The notes: generated by a model from the letters alone, not told the origin. DNA of 5,178 nt from Nostoc sp. CHAB 5715 (GCF_020829685.1 NZ_JAIVFR010000548.1:1-5178), one strand, 5' to 3'. Counted from the stretch's first letter, positions 1 to 5,178 are shown. Translations and numbers: made by a program.

Positions 1-148
1 ACGAGTATAAAAGACTCGTTGGCGAGTATCAAAGACTCATTTACGAGTATCAAAGACTCGTCGGCGAGTATAAAAGACTCATTCACGAGTATAAAAGACT
101 CATTCACGAGTATCAAAGACTCGTTCACGAGTATCAAAGACTCAACGA
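1..148. repeat. 21-bp tandem repeat, seven copies
   Basis: Seven uninterrupted copies of a 21-bp unit, (A/G)CGAGTAT(A/C)AAAGACTC(G/A)TTN, begin at 1, 22, 43, 64, 85, 106 and 127, and the array may continue upstream of the window. Each unit contains CGAGT-N7-ACTC(G/A), a short inverted repeat that could form a 4-5 bp stem. The first four copies also form a 42-bp dimer (1-42 and 43-84 differ at four bases): units 1 and 3 end in GT(T/C)G and are followed by GCG, while units 2 and 4 end in ATT(T/C) and are followed by ACG. There are no unique spacers, so this is not a CRISPR array. The unit is a multiple of three and two forward frames are open through it, so it may be coding (see 1-165). Confidence 0.96.
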
Positions 149-165
149 CAAAAAATCTAGCGTAG
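1..165 (+). CDS. possible 3' end of an upstream gene with a heptapeptide-repeat tail (partial)
   Basis: Read from base 1, the repeat array is open and ends at TAG 163-165. It gives 54 residues: seven copies of (T/A)SIKDS(F/L/S/T), then TKNLA. Of the five variable columns in the repeat, three fall on third codon positions in this frame; the Ile ATA/ATC and Ser TCG/TCA changes are silent. That favours this frame. The competing frame from base 3 is also open, to TAA 180-182. It reads as repeats of EY(K/Q)RL(V/I)x with Tyr and Leu in a/d heptad spacing, as in a coiled coil. Frame 2 is closed by TAA in units 1, 4 and 5. By recalled synteny with the N. punctiforme scytonemin cluster the upstream gene could be trpC, but nothing here identifies it, and a repeat tail would be abnormal for TrpC. 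The array could also be purely intergenic. Confidence 0.35.
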   Translation, partial: TSIKDSLASIKDSFTSIKDSSASIKDSFTSIKDSFTSIKDSFTSIKDSTTKNLA

Positions 166-230
166 GCATCGCTAATTGCTAAGTGTAAATTATTCCAAAA
201 CTATTAACCAATCATTAACTATTTTTCAAA

Positions 231-1073
231 ATGACTTCTATCTCAGCTTCCTTTCAAACTTTACGCGATCGCCAACAGTGTGCTTTAATCCCCTTTATCA
301 CAGCAGGCGATCCTAACTTAGAAACCACCGCCGAGGCAATACGTATCTTAGATCGCAATGGTGCTGACTTCATCGAGTTGGGCGTTCCCTACTCCGATCC
401 TCTAGCAGATGGGCCTGTGATTCAAGCAGCAGCAACTCGCGCTTTGCAAAAAGGCACGAAATTAGAGCAAGTGCTAGAGATGTTGCACATAGTGAGTCCT
501 AGCCTAAAAGCGCCGATAATTCTATTTACTTATTACAATCCCATTTTGCACCGGGGTATTAAGCCATTTTTAGGAAAAATTGCTGCTGCTGGTGTGCGAG
601 GCTTGGTAGTGCCAGACTTGCCCTTAGAAGAAGCAGAAGAATTAATCCAAACTGCTGCATCTTTCGGAATTGAGGTAATTTTACTCGTAGCTCCTACCAG
701 TTCTCTTGATAGAATTGAAGCGATCGCTCGTCAATCTCAGGGTTTTATCTACTTGGTGAGTGTTACAGGTGTTACAGGTATCCGCGCTCAAATCCAAGAC
801 CGCGTAAAATATTTATTAACAGATTTGCGAAGCGTCACCGATAAACCCATTGGCGTTGGTTTTGGCATCTCAGGGCCAGAACAAGCACATCAAGTAAAAG
901 AATGGGGCGCAGATGCAGTGATTGTTGGCAGTGCCTTCGTTAAAAGGTTAGCTGAAGGTAGCCCAGCAGAAGGACTGCAAGCTGTAGAACAACTCTGTCA
1001 GGAACTCAAAGCAGCAATTACAGAAAGTCGGGGCGAAAGCCCATCTCTTCAAGGAGTGGGGAATAGGGAATAG
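231..1073 (+). CDS. trpA: tryptophan synthase alpha subunit TrpA
   Basis: Cytoplasmic TIM-barrel subunit that cleaves indole-3-glycerol phosphate to indole and glyceraldehyde 3-phosphate and passes indole to TrpB. Visible signatures are PFITAGDP (21-28), [16 protein letters not shown] (47-62), [10 protein letters not shown] (128-137), [10 protein letters not shown] (174-183) and the phosphate-binding GFGISGPEQ (210-218) with [12 protein letters not shown] (226-237). The catalytic acids are Glu49 and Asp60, the same numbers as in E. coli, and Tyr102 is also conserved. The protein has 280 residues against about 265-270 in the family. The excess is a polar C-terminal tail from about residue 265, whose last codons come from a heptad repeat array that also supplies the stop. 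The ATG at 231 places the active site at standard numbering; no clear Shine-Dalgarno precedes it. It is probably a scytonemin-cluster paralogue rather than the only trpA of the genome, which is inferred from tyrP next door. Confidence 0.97.
   Translation: MTSISASFQTLRDRQQCALIPFITAGDPNLETTAEAIRILDRNGADFIELGVPYSDPLADGPVIQAAATRALQKGTKLEQVLEMLHIVSPSLKAPIILFTYYNPILHRGIKPFLGKIAAAGVRGLVVPDLPLEEAEELIQTAASFGIEVILLVAPTSSLDRIEAIARQSQGFIYLVSVTGVTGIRAQIQDRVKYLLTDLRSVTDKPIGVGFGISGPEQAHQVKEWGADAVIVGSAFVKRLAEGSPAEGLQAVEQLCQELKAAITESRGESPSLQGVGNRE
265..272. repeat. HIP1 octamer GCGATCGC (first of five)
   Basis: Highly iterated palindrome typical of cyanobacterial genomes. Further exact copies are at 720-727 (trpA), 3677-3684 (trpB), 4447-4454 and 4609-4616 (both trpD). 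None is exact in tyrP; the closest there is ACGATCGC near 1239. The sites support a cyanobacterial origin and carry no gene-specific meaning. Confidence 0.95.
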
Positions 1074-1093
1074 GGAGTAGGGAGTAGGGAATT
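1058..1093 (+). repeat. G-rich heptad repeat (GGGARTA) overlapping the trpA stop; G-quadruplex motif
   Basis: Consecutive heptads GGGAATA (1059, 1066), GGGAGTA (1073, 1080) and a diverged GGGAATT (1087) form a short tandem repeat of the kind frequent between Nostoc genes. Five G-runs (1058-1061, 1066-1068, 1073-1075, 1080-1082, 1087-1089) are separated by uniform 4-base loops. This meets the usual G3-N1-7 quadruplex pattern on the coding strand, so it would also be present in the mRNA. The trpA stop TAG (1071-1073) lies inside the array, so the last trpA codons are repeat-derived. Confidence 0.9.
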
Positions 1094-1113
1094 AGTATCA
1101 ATTATTTATCTTT

Positions 1114-1146
1114 CTGCCCTCTGCCCCCTGCAAGAACTGCCCCCTG
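1114..1146. repeat. C-rich CTGCCCC-type degenerate heptad repeat
   Basis: CTGCCCT (1114) and CTGCCCC (1121) are followed by a diverged CTGCAAG, and ACTGCCCCCTGG comes shortly after. It lies between the G-rich array and the tyrP start, so the 83-bp trpA-tyrP gap is almost wholly repeat material. A Shine-Dalgarno for tyrP is not evident after it (GGATTAAGATA precedes the ATG). Confidence 0.55.
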
Positions 1147-1156
1147 GATTAAGATA

Positions 1157-2395
1157 ATGAAATTACTGCTGAAATCTGTCAAAATATTAATTTATAGCGT
1201 ACTTCTAGTTAGCGCCTGTGCTATTACAGTCTTCGCACACGATCGCATTGGCCACGGACAATACAAATACCATTGGAATCACAATCTTCCAGGACAATAC
1301 GCTCACGTAGCTGTAAGAAAGAACGTAACTGACCTGACATCAGCAGAGAAAACAGCCTTCGTCAAGGCTATCAAAACCTTAAAAACTACAATTCCCGCAG
1401 GTAGCAAGCTCAGTATTTACGACCAATTCGTTGCCATACATATAGGGGCAACACGCTTGATTCATAACCATAAAGGACATTCCAATGGTTCCGTTCAAGA
1501 ACTTGCTCATGAAAATGCCGCATTTTTCCCTTGGCATCGAGAATATATTCGCAGATTTGAACAAGCACTGCAAGCAGTAGACCCAAATGTTACTCTCCCA
1601 TACTGGGATTGGACTGACCCCAAATCAATTGATGTGGTTTTTAACGATGACTTTCTTGGTTCTAACGGTCAAGGAGTAACCATCAAAATTCCAAATCAGA
1701 GAAACTTTACAGGCGGGACTGTGCCTGGGGCTTTTGCTGTTGCAAATGGTTGGGTTATGAATCCAGTATTAAACATTGACCCAGATACCAACACATCATT
1801 AGGTACATCACTTGTCCGCTTTCTACGGCTACCTCCAGCTAGCGATTACCCAGTGCCTAAAAAAGATATTGAGCGTGCGCTGACTCTTAATAACTATTCT
1901 CTCTTTCGCCCTGCTTTGGAAGGATTTATATCTGTAGATGAGCAGGGTAAAGTCACTCCAGGAGGATTTATACATAACTACATTCATGGTTTAGTTGGTG
2001 GGGTACAAATAGATGCAAGCACAAGACCGATAAAGTTTAAGGGCTTGGGTACTATGAGCAATATACCAAGTTCGCCTTATGACCCAGTGTTTTGGTTGCA
2101 TCATGCCAACGTAGACCGCCTCTGGGCTGAATGGCAAGAAAAGGGTCATAAAGGTAGCGATTTTTATCCTGCCGATGGTCAGCCTTACGGACACAATCTT
2201 AAAGACCTAATGTGGCCTTGGGACGGCGGTATGTCTACCCCCAAAGCTACGGCGTTAGGAGATTTACTATCTCTATTACCAAAATTTGACTCTAACGATT
2301 TGGTGCGCCCTATAGACGTTTTGAATCACAGGGAATTGGGCTATAGCTACGAAACCCGTGAAAAGGAAACGCGAAAAGAATTTTATCTGTGGTAG
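1157..2395 (+). CDS. tyrP: exported tyrosinase of the scytonemin cluster, TyrP-like
   Basis: Type-3 (binuclear) copper oxidase that oxidises phenols or o-diphenols with O2. Residues 1-27 form a secretion signal: Lys-rich start, hydrophobic core 8-26, and VFA before His28 as a signal peptidase I site. VSAC at 18-21 also fits a lipobox. CuA ligands are probably His95 (FVAIH), His118 and His127 (HENAAFFPWHREY, 118-130). CuB has His273 and His277 (HNYIH) plus the His315/His316 pair in DPVFWLHHANVDRLW (309-323). Asn274 after the first CuB His matches the water-holding Asn linked to monophenolase activity in Bacillus megaterium tyrosinase. The mature protein has no Cys, so the Cys-His thioether of fungal enzymes is absent. 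Positioned between trpA and trpB it matches tyrP of scytonemin clusters, proposed for periplasmic oxidative maturation; the true substrate is not shown. The stop is contributed by the mobile element at 2393. Confidence 0.93.
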   Translation: MKLLLKSVKILIYSVLLVSACAITVFAHDRIGHGQYKYHWNHNLPGQYAHVAVRKNVTDLTSAEKTAFVKAIKTLKTTIPAGSKLSIYDQFVAIHIGATRLIHNHKGHSNGSVQELAHENAAFFPWHREYIRRFEQALQAVDPNVTLPYWDWTDPKSIDVVFNDDFLGSNGQGVTIKIPNQRNFTGGTVPGAFAVANGWVMNPVLNIDPDTNTSLGTSLVRFLRLPPASDYPVPKKDIERALTLNNYSLFRPALEGFISVDEQGKVTPGGFIHNYIHGLVGGVQIDASTRPIKFKGLGTMSNIPSSPYDPVFWLHHANVDRLWAEWQEKGHKGSDFYPADGQPYGHNLKDLMWPWDGGMSTPKATALGDLLSLLPKFDSNDLVRPIDVLNHRELGYSYETREKETRKEFYLW

Positions 2396-2486
2396 GACTT
2401 ACGCACACTCTACGAATTCTCGGCGCTCTTGGCGTCTTGGCGGTTCGATAAATTAAGCGAAGTTAGCAATTTTTGCGTAAGTCCTA
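2393..2486. mobile_element. 94-bp MITE-like element with 13-bp terminal inverted repeats
   Basis: TAGGACTTACGCA (2393-2405) and its exact reverse complement (2474-2486) bracket a 68-bp interior with no useful coding capacity. The interior contains two CTTGGCG direct repeats. Both ends carry TA, as expected if TA is the duplicated target and the element proper is GGACTTACGCA...TGCGTAAGTCC; that would suggest mobilisation by an IS630/Tc1-mariner-type transposase. GGACTTACGCA-type ends are, as I recall, frequent between cyanobacterial genes. A competing 5-bp direct repeat, TGTGG at 2388-2392 and 2489-2493, is offset by two bases on the right and so is less likely to be the target duplication. 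The element overlaps the tyrP stop codon and could fold as a long-looped hairpin in the mRNA. Confidence 0.8.
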
Positions 2487-2498
2487 TGTGTGGGATAA

Positions 2499-2516
2499 GT
2501 TCTAAAAAGTTAGAAC
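2499..2516 (+). promoter_or_regulatory. perfect 7-bp hairpin upstream of trpB, function unknown
   Basis: GTTCTAA (2499-2505), loop AAAG, TTAGAAC (2510-2516) is an exact inverted repeat 38 bp before the trpB start. An A-rich stretch follows rather than a U-tract, so it does not look like a rho-independent terminator. It could be an operator half-site pair, an mRNA-processing or stability hairpin, or chance. Confidence 0.45.
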
Positions 2517-2539
2517 GAAAGTAAAAAATACTTGAACAT

Positions 2540-2545
2540 AAAGGA
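2540..2545 (+). promoter_or_regulatory. Shine-Dalgarno site AAAGGA for the GTG start of trpB
   Basis: AAAGGA ends nine bases before GTG 2555 and supports this non-ATG start. It is the only convincing ribosome binding site in front of any gene in the window. Confidence 0.75.
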
Positions 2546-2554
2546 TTTTCAACT

Positions 2555-3796
2555 GTGGTAAGCACCCAAGATATCAACGCTATAATTTCAACTACGTCTG
2601 TGCTACCTGACCTTTTAGGCAGGTTTGGAAAATTCGGCGGTAAGTACGTCCCCGAAACCTTAATGCCTGCATTAAGTGAGTTAGAAGCGGCATTTAATCA
2701 ATATTGCAATGAGCCGAGTTTCCAAGCAGAACTGCAAAACTTACTGCGCGATTATGTGGGACGACCCAGCCCATTATATTTTGCTGAACGCTTGACAACA
2801 AACTACGCTAGACCAAATGGCACGGGGCCGCAAATCTATTTAAAGCGTGAGGATTTAAATCATACAGGCGCTCACAAAATTAATAATGCTTTGGCTCAAG
2901 TGTTACTCGCTAAACGCATGGGTAAGCAACGGGTGATTGCAGAGACGGGTGCAGGACAACACGGCGTAGCAACTGCAACTGTATGTGCTAGGTTCGGTTT
3001 GAAATGTGTAATTTACATGGGCGTCCAGGATATGGAACGCCAAGCCCTCAACGTGTTCCGCATGAAATTAATGGGAGCAGAAGTTCGTCCAGTTGAGGCA
3101 GGTACGGGAACTCTCAAGGATGCAACTTCTGAAGCAATTCGGGATTGGGTGACGAATGTAGAAACAACTCATTACATCCTGGGTTCTGTTGCTGGGCCTC
3201 ATCCTTACCCAATGATTGTCCGTGACTTCCACGCGATAATTGGTATAGAAACTCGCGCTCAAGCTCAGGAGAAATGGGGAGGATTACCAGATATTCTACT
3301 GGCTTGCGTGGGTGGAGGTTCCAATGCGATCGGCTTGTTTCATGAGTTTGTGCATGAACCTTCGGTGCGCCTAATCGGAGTCGAAGCGGCGGGTGAAGGT
3401 GTAGATACAGAAAAACACGCTGCTACCTTGACAAAAGGAAAAATAGGTGTATTGCATGGTGCAATGAGCTATTTACTGCAAGATGATGATGGTCAAGTCA
3501 TCGAAGCCCATTCAATTAGTGCCGGATTAGATTATCCCGGCGTTGGCCCTGAGCATAGTTATTTAAAGGATCTTGGTCGCGCTGAATATTACAGTGTTAC
3601 CGATAAACAGGCACTAGAAGCGTTCCAAAGGCTTTCGCAATTGGAAGGGATTATCCCAGCCTTAGAAACTGCTCATGCGATCGCATATCTCGAAACCCTT
3701 TGTCCTCAATTAGAAGGCAACCCCCGCATCGTTATCAATTGCTCTGGCAGGGGTGACAAAGACGTGCAAACTGTAGCGAAAGTCCTGATTCCTTAA
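2555..3796 (+). CDS. trpB: tryptophan synthase beta subunit TrpB
   Basis: PLP enzyme that condenses indole, channelled from TrpA, with L-serine to give L-tryptophan. It is the TrpB1 type that pairs with TrpA. The start region [19 protein letters not shown] (22-40) is canonical. [19 protein letters not shown] (97-115) carries the PLP Schiff-base Lys108. ETGAGQHG (130-137) holds the catalytic Glu130, equivalent to E. coli Glu109. The PLP-phosphate loop GGGSN is 253-257, Asp326 lies in [10 protein letters not shown] (325-334), and Ser397 in NCSGRGDKD (395-403) contacts the PLP ring nitrogen. At 413 residues it is full length with the usual cyanobacterial N-terminal extension. The GTG start is chosen for the good ribosome binding site and because the next Met (37) is inside the conserved core. 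It follows trpA with tyrP in between, the reverse of the common adjacent trpB-trpA order. It is probably a cluster paralogue supplying tryptophan for scytonemin. Confidence 0.97.
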   Translation: MVSTQDINAIISTTSVLPDLLGRFGKFGGKYVPETLMPALSELEAAFNQYCNEPSFQAELQNLLRDYVGRPSPLYFAERLTTNYARPNGTGPQIYLKREDLNHTGAHKINNALAQVLLAKRMGKQRVIAETGAGQHGVATATVCARFGLKCVIYMGVQDMERQALNVFRMKLMGAEVRPVEAGTGTLKDATSEAIRDWVTNVETTHYILGSVAGPHPYPMIVRDFHAIIGIETRAQAQEKWGGLPDILLACVGGGSNAIGLFHEFVHEPSVRLIGVEAAGEGVDTEKHAATLTKGKIGVLHGAMSYLLQDDDGQVIEAHSISAGLDYPGVGPEHSYLKDLGRAEYYSVTDKQALEAFQRLSQLEGIIPALETAHAIAYLETLCPQLEGNPRIVINCSGRGDKDVQTVAKVLIP

Positions 3797-3806
3797 TTTT
3801 CTCTTC

Positions 3807-3888
3807 TTGTCATTTGTCATTTGTCATTTGTCCTTCGTGAATGACTAATGACCAATGACTAATGACCAATGACCAATGACTAACGACA
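3807..3888. repeat. inverted pair of heptad-repeat arrays forming a long hairpin
   Basis: Four TTGTCAT-type heptads (3807-3834, the last TTGTCCT) face seven AATGAC(T/C)-type heptads (3840-3888, the last AACGACA). The two arrays are inverted versions of one 7-bp repeat family typical of Nostoc intergenic DNA. Pairing 3809-3828 with 3840-3859 gives 18 base pairs with two mismatches and an 11-base loop. The array ends three bases before the trpD ATG, so it occupies the whole ribosome-loading region and leaves no Shine-Dalgarno there. Little follows the stem that resembles a terminator U-tract. Confidence 0.92.
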
Positions 3889-3891
3889 AAT

Positions 3892-4998
3892 ATGATAGCT
3901 GTAACGCAAATCCCACAGGACAACATCTCCATTACTTCTGAGTTCTACAACTGGCCAGGATTATTGCAACAGTTGTTTGCTCGGCAATCTTTGACGGTTT
4001 CCCAAGCTGCGGATCTGATGCAAGGTTGGCTTACAGATGCCATTCCTGATGTCCTCTCAGGAGCGATTTTAGCGGCAATCCAAGCTAAAGGCGTATCTGC
4101 CGAAGAATTAGTCGGCATGGCTAGCGTCTTACAATCCCAATCTCCACCCCTTGTACAGACGCGATTAATCGCGTCTCTCCCCACTCCCCTAATTGACACC
4201 TGCGGAACTGGTGGAGATGGCGCTTCAACTTTTAATATTTCCACTGCTGTTGCTTTTGTTGCCGCCGCCGCCGGGGTAAAAGTTGCCAAACATGGCAATC
4301 GTTCCGCATCTAGCAAGACTGGTTCGGCTGATGTGCTGGAAGCTTTGGGTATAAATCTCAACGCTACTCCTGAGAAAGTGCAAGCCGCAGTGGATGAGGT
4401 TGGAATCACCTTTTTGTTTGCTCCTGGCTGGCATCCTGCACTTAAAGCGATCGCTACTTTGCGAAAAACTTTGAAGGTGCGGACTGTTTTTAACTTGCTG
4501 GGCCCGCTAGTAAATCCCATGCGTCCAACAGGGCAAATTATTGGTGTTAACGATCCGCTTTTACTAGAGGAAATTGTTCAAGCTTTATCCCAATTGGGAT
4601 GTCAGCAAGCGATCGCGCTCCACGGACGGGAACGTTTAGATGAAGCTGGTTTAGCAGATGTCACTGATTTGGCTGTACTTCAAGATAAAAAAGTTCGTTC
4701 TCTAACCCTCAATCCTCAAGAACTGGGTTTGAGTTTTGCACCGACTGCGGCGTTGTGCGGTGGAGATGTCCAAGAAAATGCCGAAATCTTGAAGGCAGTT
4801 CTCCAAGGTAAAGGCACTCAAGCGCAGCAAGATGTAGTCGCTTTAAATACAGCCCTCGCACTCCAAGTTGGTGAAGCCATTCATGGGGAAACTGATGTTT
4901 TAGCAGGTTGTGTTAAAGGTATTGCCCTTTCCAAGGAAATTCTGCAAAGCGGCGCGGCTTGGACAAAACTAGAACAACTTGCGGAATTCTTGCGCTAA
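3892..4998 (+). CDS. trpD: anthranilate phosphoribosyltransferase TrpD
   Basis: Transfers phosphoribosyl from PRPP to anthranilate, the second step of tryptophan branch synthesis, as a cytoplasmic Mg-dependent homodimer. The N-terminal helical part is about 22-80. The PRPP diphosphate loop [10 protein letters not shown] is 104-113, NIST 115-118, and KHGNRS 133-138. Arg191 in LRKTLKVRT matches the anthranilate-contacting Arg of the family. NLLGPLVNP is 201-209, and the metal-binding Asp250-Glu251 pair lies in [10 protein letters not shown]. The enzyme is monofunctional (368 residues), with no TrpG domain. The first 20 or so residues are an N-terminal extension; the ATG at 3892 is the first start and lacks a Shine-Dalgarno. 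Residues 89-95 (QTRLIAS), in the loop before the PRPP site, are encoded by a 20-bp perfect palindrome that looks like an inserted repeat. Co-directional with trpB and 95 bp downstream, it is probably co-transcribed. Confidence 0.97.
   Translation: MIAVTQIPQDNISITSEFYNWPGLLQQLFARQSLTVSQAADLMQGWLTDAIPDVLSGAILAAIQAKGVSAEELVGMASVLQSQSPPLVQTRLIASLPTPLIDTCGTGGDGASTFNISTAVAFVAAAAGVKVAKHGNRSASSKTGSADVLEALGINLNATPEKVQAAVDEVGITFLFAPGWHPALKAIATLRKTLKVRTVFNLLGPLVNPMRPTGQIIGVNDPLLLEEIVQALSQLGCQQAIALHGRERLDEAGLADVTDLAVLQDKKVRSLTLNPQELGLSFAPTAALCGGDVQENAEILKAVLQGKGTQAQQDVVALNTALALQVGEAIHGETDVLAGCVKGIALSKEILQSGAAWTKLEQLAEFLR
4157..4176. repeat. 20-bp perfect palindrome inside trpD
   Basis: AGACGCGATTAATCGCGTCT is its own reverse complement. 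Flanking TTGTAC on the left and CTC on the right resemble the outer arms of the TTGTAGAGACG...CGTCTCTACAA family of palindromes, which I recall as interspersed in Nostoc-like genomes, although the outer pairs are degenerate here. It is read in frame as residues 89-95 of TrpD, in a loop just before the PRPP-binding motif. Confidence 0.85.
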
Positions 4999-5036
4999 TT
5001 GCCAAGGTAGAGGCACAGCATTGCTCATTAGTGTCA

Positions 5037-5044
5037 ACTTAAGT
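5037..5044. repeat. short palindrome ACTTAAGT, possible decayed fifth hairpin
   Basis: It shares the CTTAAG apex of the downstream hairpins, and its centre is 29 bases before that of the first full hairpin, close to the 30-base spacing seen within the array. The preceding TTGCTCATTAG resembles the linker TTGCTAATAG. The stem is only four pairs, so this may be chance. Nothing else is recognisable between the trpD stop and 5058. Confidence 0.3.
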
Positions 5045-5058
5045 AAAAGCCATGTCCC

Positions 5059-5178
5059 GCAAGGAACTTAAGTTCCTTGCTAATAGCAAAAGTAATCTAA
5101 AGATTACTAAGTATCTGCAAAAATCTTTAGTCTACTTCAGTAGACTTTAGCTATTAGCCTTGAACTTTAGTTCTAGGC
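5059..5178. repeat. mirror-symmetric array of four hairpins downstream of trpD
   Basis: Four palindromes stand in a row. H1 (5059-5080) is a perfect 22-bp palindrome with half-site GCAAGGAACTT. H2 (5091-5108) is AGTAATCT-AA-AGATTACT. H3 (5129-5146) is AGTCTACT-TC-AGTAGACT. H4 (5157-5178) is GCCT-T-GAACT-TT-AGTTC-T-AGGC with one T/T mismatch. Their centres are 30, 38 and 30 bases apart. The whole block is an imperfect inverted repeat about 5118.5, with 40 of 60 positions matching. A 9-bp arm pair, GCTAATAGC (5079-5087) and GCTATTAGC (5150-5158), encloses H2 and H3. All four hairpins have CTNAAG or its complement at the apex. No ORF or tRNA is evident, and the block may run past the window end. 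It is probably a repeated multi-hairpin element. A role in 3'-end formation or mRNA stability is possible but not shown. Confidence 0.85.

Noticed and set aside
1..148. CRISPR array
   Set aside because: The 21-bp units are directly contiguous with no unique spacers, and the differences are scattered point changes.
166..230. Promoter directly upstream of trpA
   Set aside because: The stretch is AT-rich and contains -10-like hexamers by chance, but no matching -35 box at proper spacing could be supported.
2388..2493. 5-bp target duplication TGTGG for the element at 2393
   Set aside because: The right copy is two bases away from the inverted repeat end, whereas TA at both ends fits exactly, so TA is the better explanation.
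2499..2516. Rho-independent terminator between tyrP and trpB
   Set aside because: The stem is AT-rich with only two G-C pairs and is followed by GAAAGTAAAAAATAC rather than a U-tract.
2396..2554. trp leader peptide with attenuator or a T-box upstream of trpB
   Set aside because: No short ORF with Trp codons and no alternative terminator/antiterminator pair were found; the region is explained by the mobile element and one small hairpin.
3945..4520. Long minus-strand open frame (191 codons) opposite trpD
   Set aside because: It lies wholly within the well-supported trpD gene, shows no recognisable motif and no start signal, and is a frame shadow. The shorter minus-strand frames opposite tyrP, trpB and trpD were dropped for the same reason.
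5059..5178. tRNA or other cloverleaf RNA gene
   Set aside because: The enclosing 9-bp arms with two inner hairpins resemble a cloverleaf, but there is no T-loop GTTCRA, no anticodon-arm geometry and the hairpins are AT-rich palindromes with CTNAAG tips.

Overview
The window looks like chromosomal DNA from a filamentous, heterocyst-type cyanobacterium (Nostoc/Scytonema-like). Three things point there. Five copies of the cyanobacterial HIP1 octamer GCGATCGC are present. Seven-base tandem repeats, common in Nostoc genomes, fill the gaps between genes. The gene order trpA - tyrosinase - trpB - trpD, all on the + strand, is as far as I recall that of the distal part of the scytonemin (UV-A sunscreen) cluster of Nostoc punctiforme. 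In that cluster, paralogous aromatic amino acid genes accompany the dedicated scy genes. The scy genes themselves are not in this window, so the cluster assignment is a strong inference, not something the sequence proves.

Layout. Positions 1-148 hold seven 21-bp tandem repeats that can be read as a heptapeptide-repeat tail of an upstream gene ending at 165. trpA (231-1073) follows. Its stop codon lies inside a G-rich 7-bp repeat array. tyrP, an exported binuclear-copper tyrosinase, occupies 1157-2395. A 94-bp element with terminal inverted repeats and TA at both ends (2393-2486) supplies the tyrP stop codon. A small perfect hairpin (2499-2516) and a Shine-Dalgarno site precede trpB (2555-3796), which starts with GTG. 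Two heptad-repeat arrays in inverted orientation (3807-3888) lie before trpD (3892-4998). A 20-bp perfect palindrome sits inside the trpD reading frame (4157-4176). After trpD there is no gene up to the window end. Positions 5059-5178 form a mirror-symmetric array of four hairpins, possibly cut off by the window edge.

How the genes work together. TrpD adds phosphoribosyl to anthranilate, and TrpA and TrpB form tryptophan synthase, so the three enzymes raise tryptophan supply. In the accepted scytonemin route tryptophan is deaminated to indole-3-pyruvate and coupled to the tyrosine-derived keto acid. The monomer is exported and oxidatively dimerised outside the cytoplasm. TyrP carries an export signal and was proposed for an oxidative step there, but its actual role is unsettled. 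All genes are co-directional with gaps of 65-159 bp, so one long transcript is likely. No convincing promoter or trp leader/attenuator is visible here, and the main promoter is probably upstream of the window.

The most unusual material is in the non-coding DNA. Every gap carries a different repeat family, and at least three repeats have entered coding sequence or set a stop codon. In the terminal hairpin array, the two halves differ mostly by compensatory base-pair changes, which suggests that structure is being maintained.
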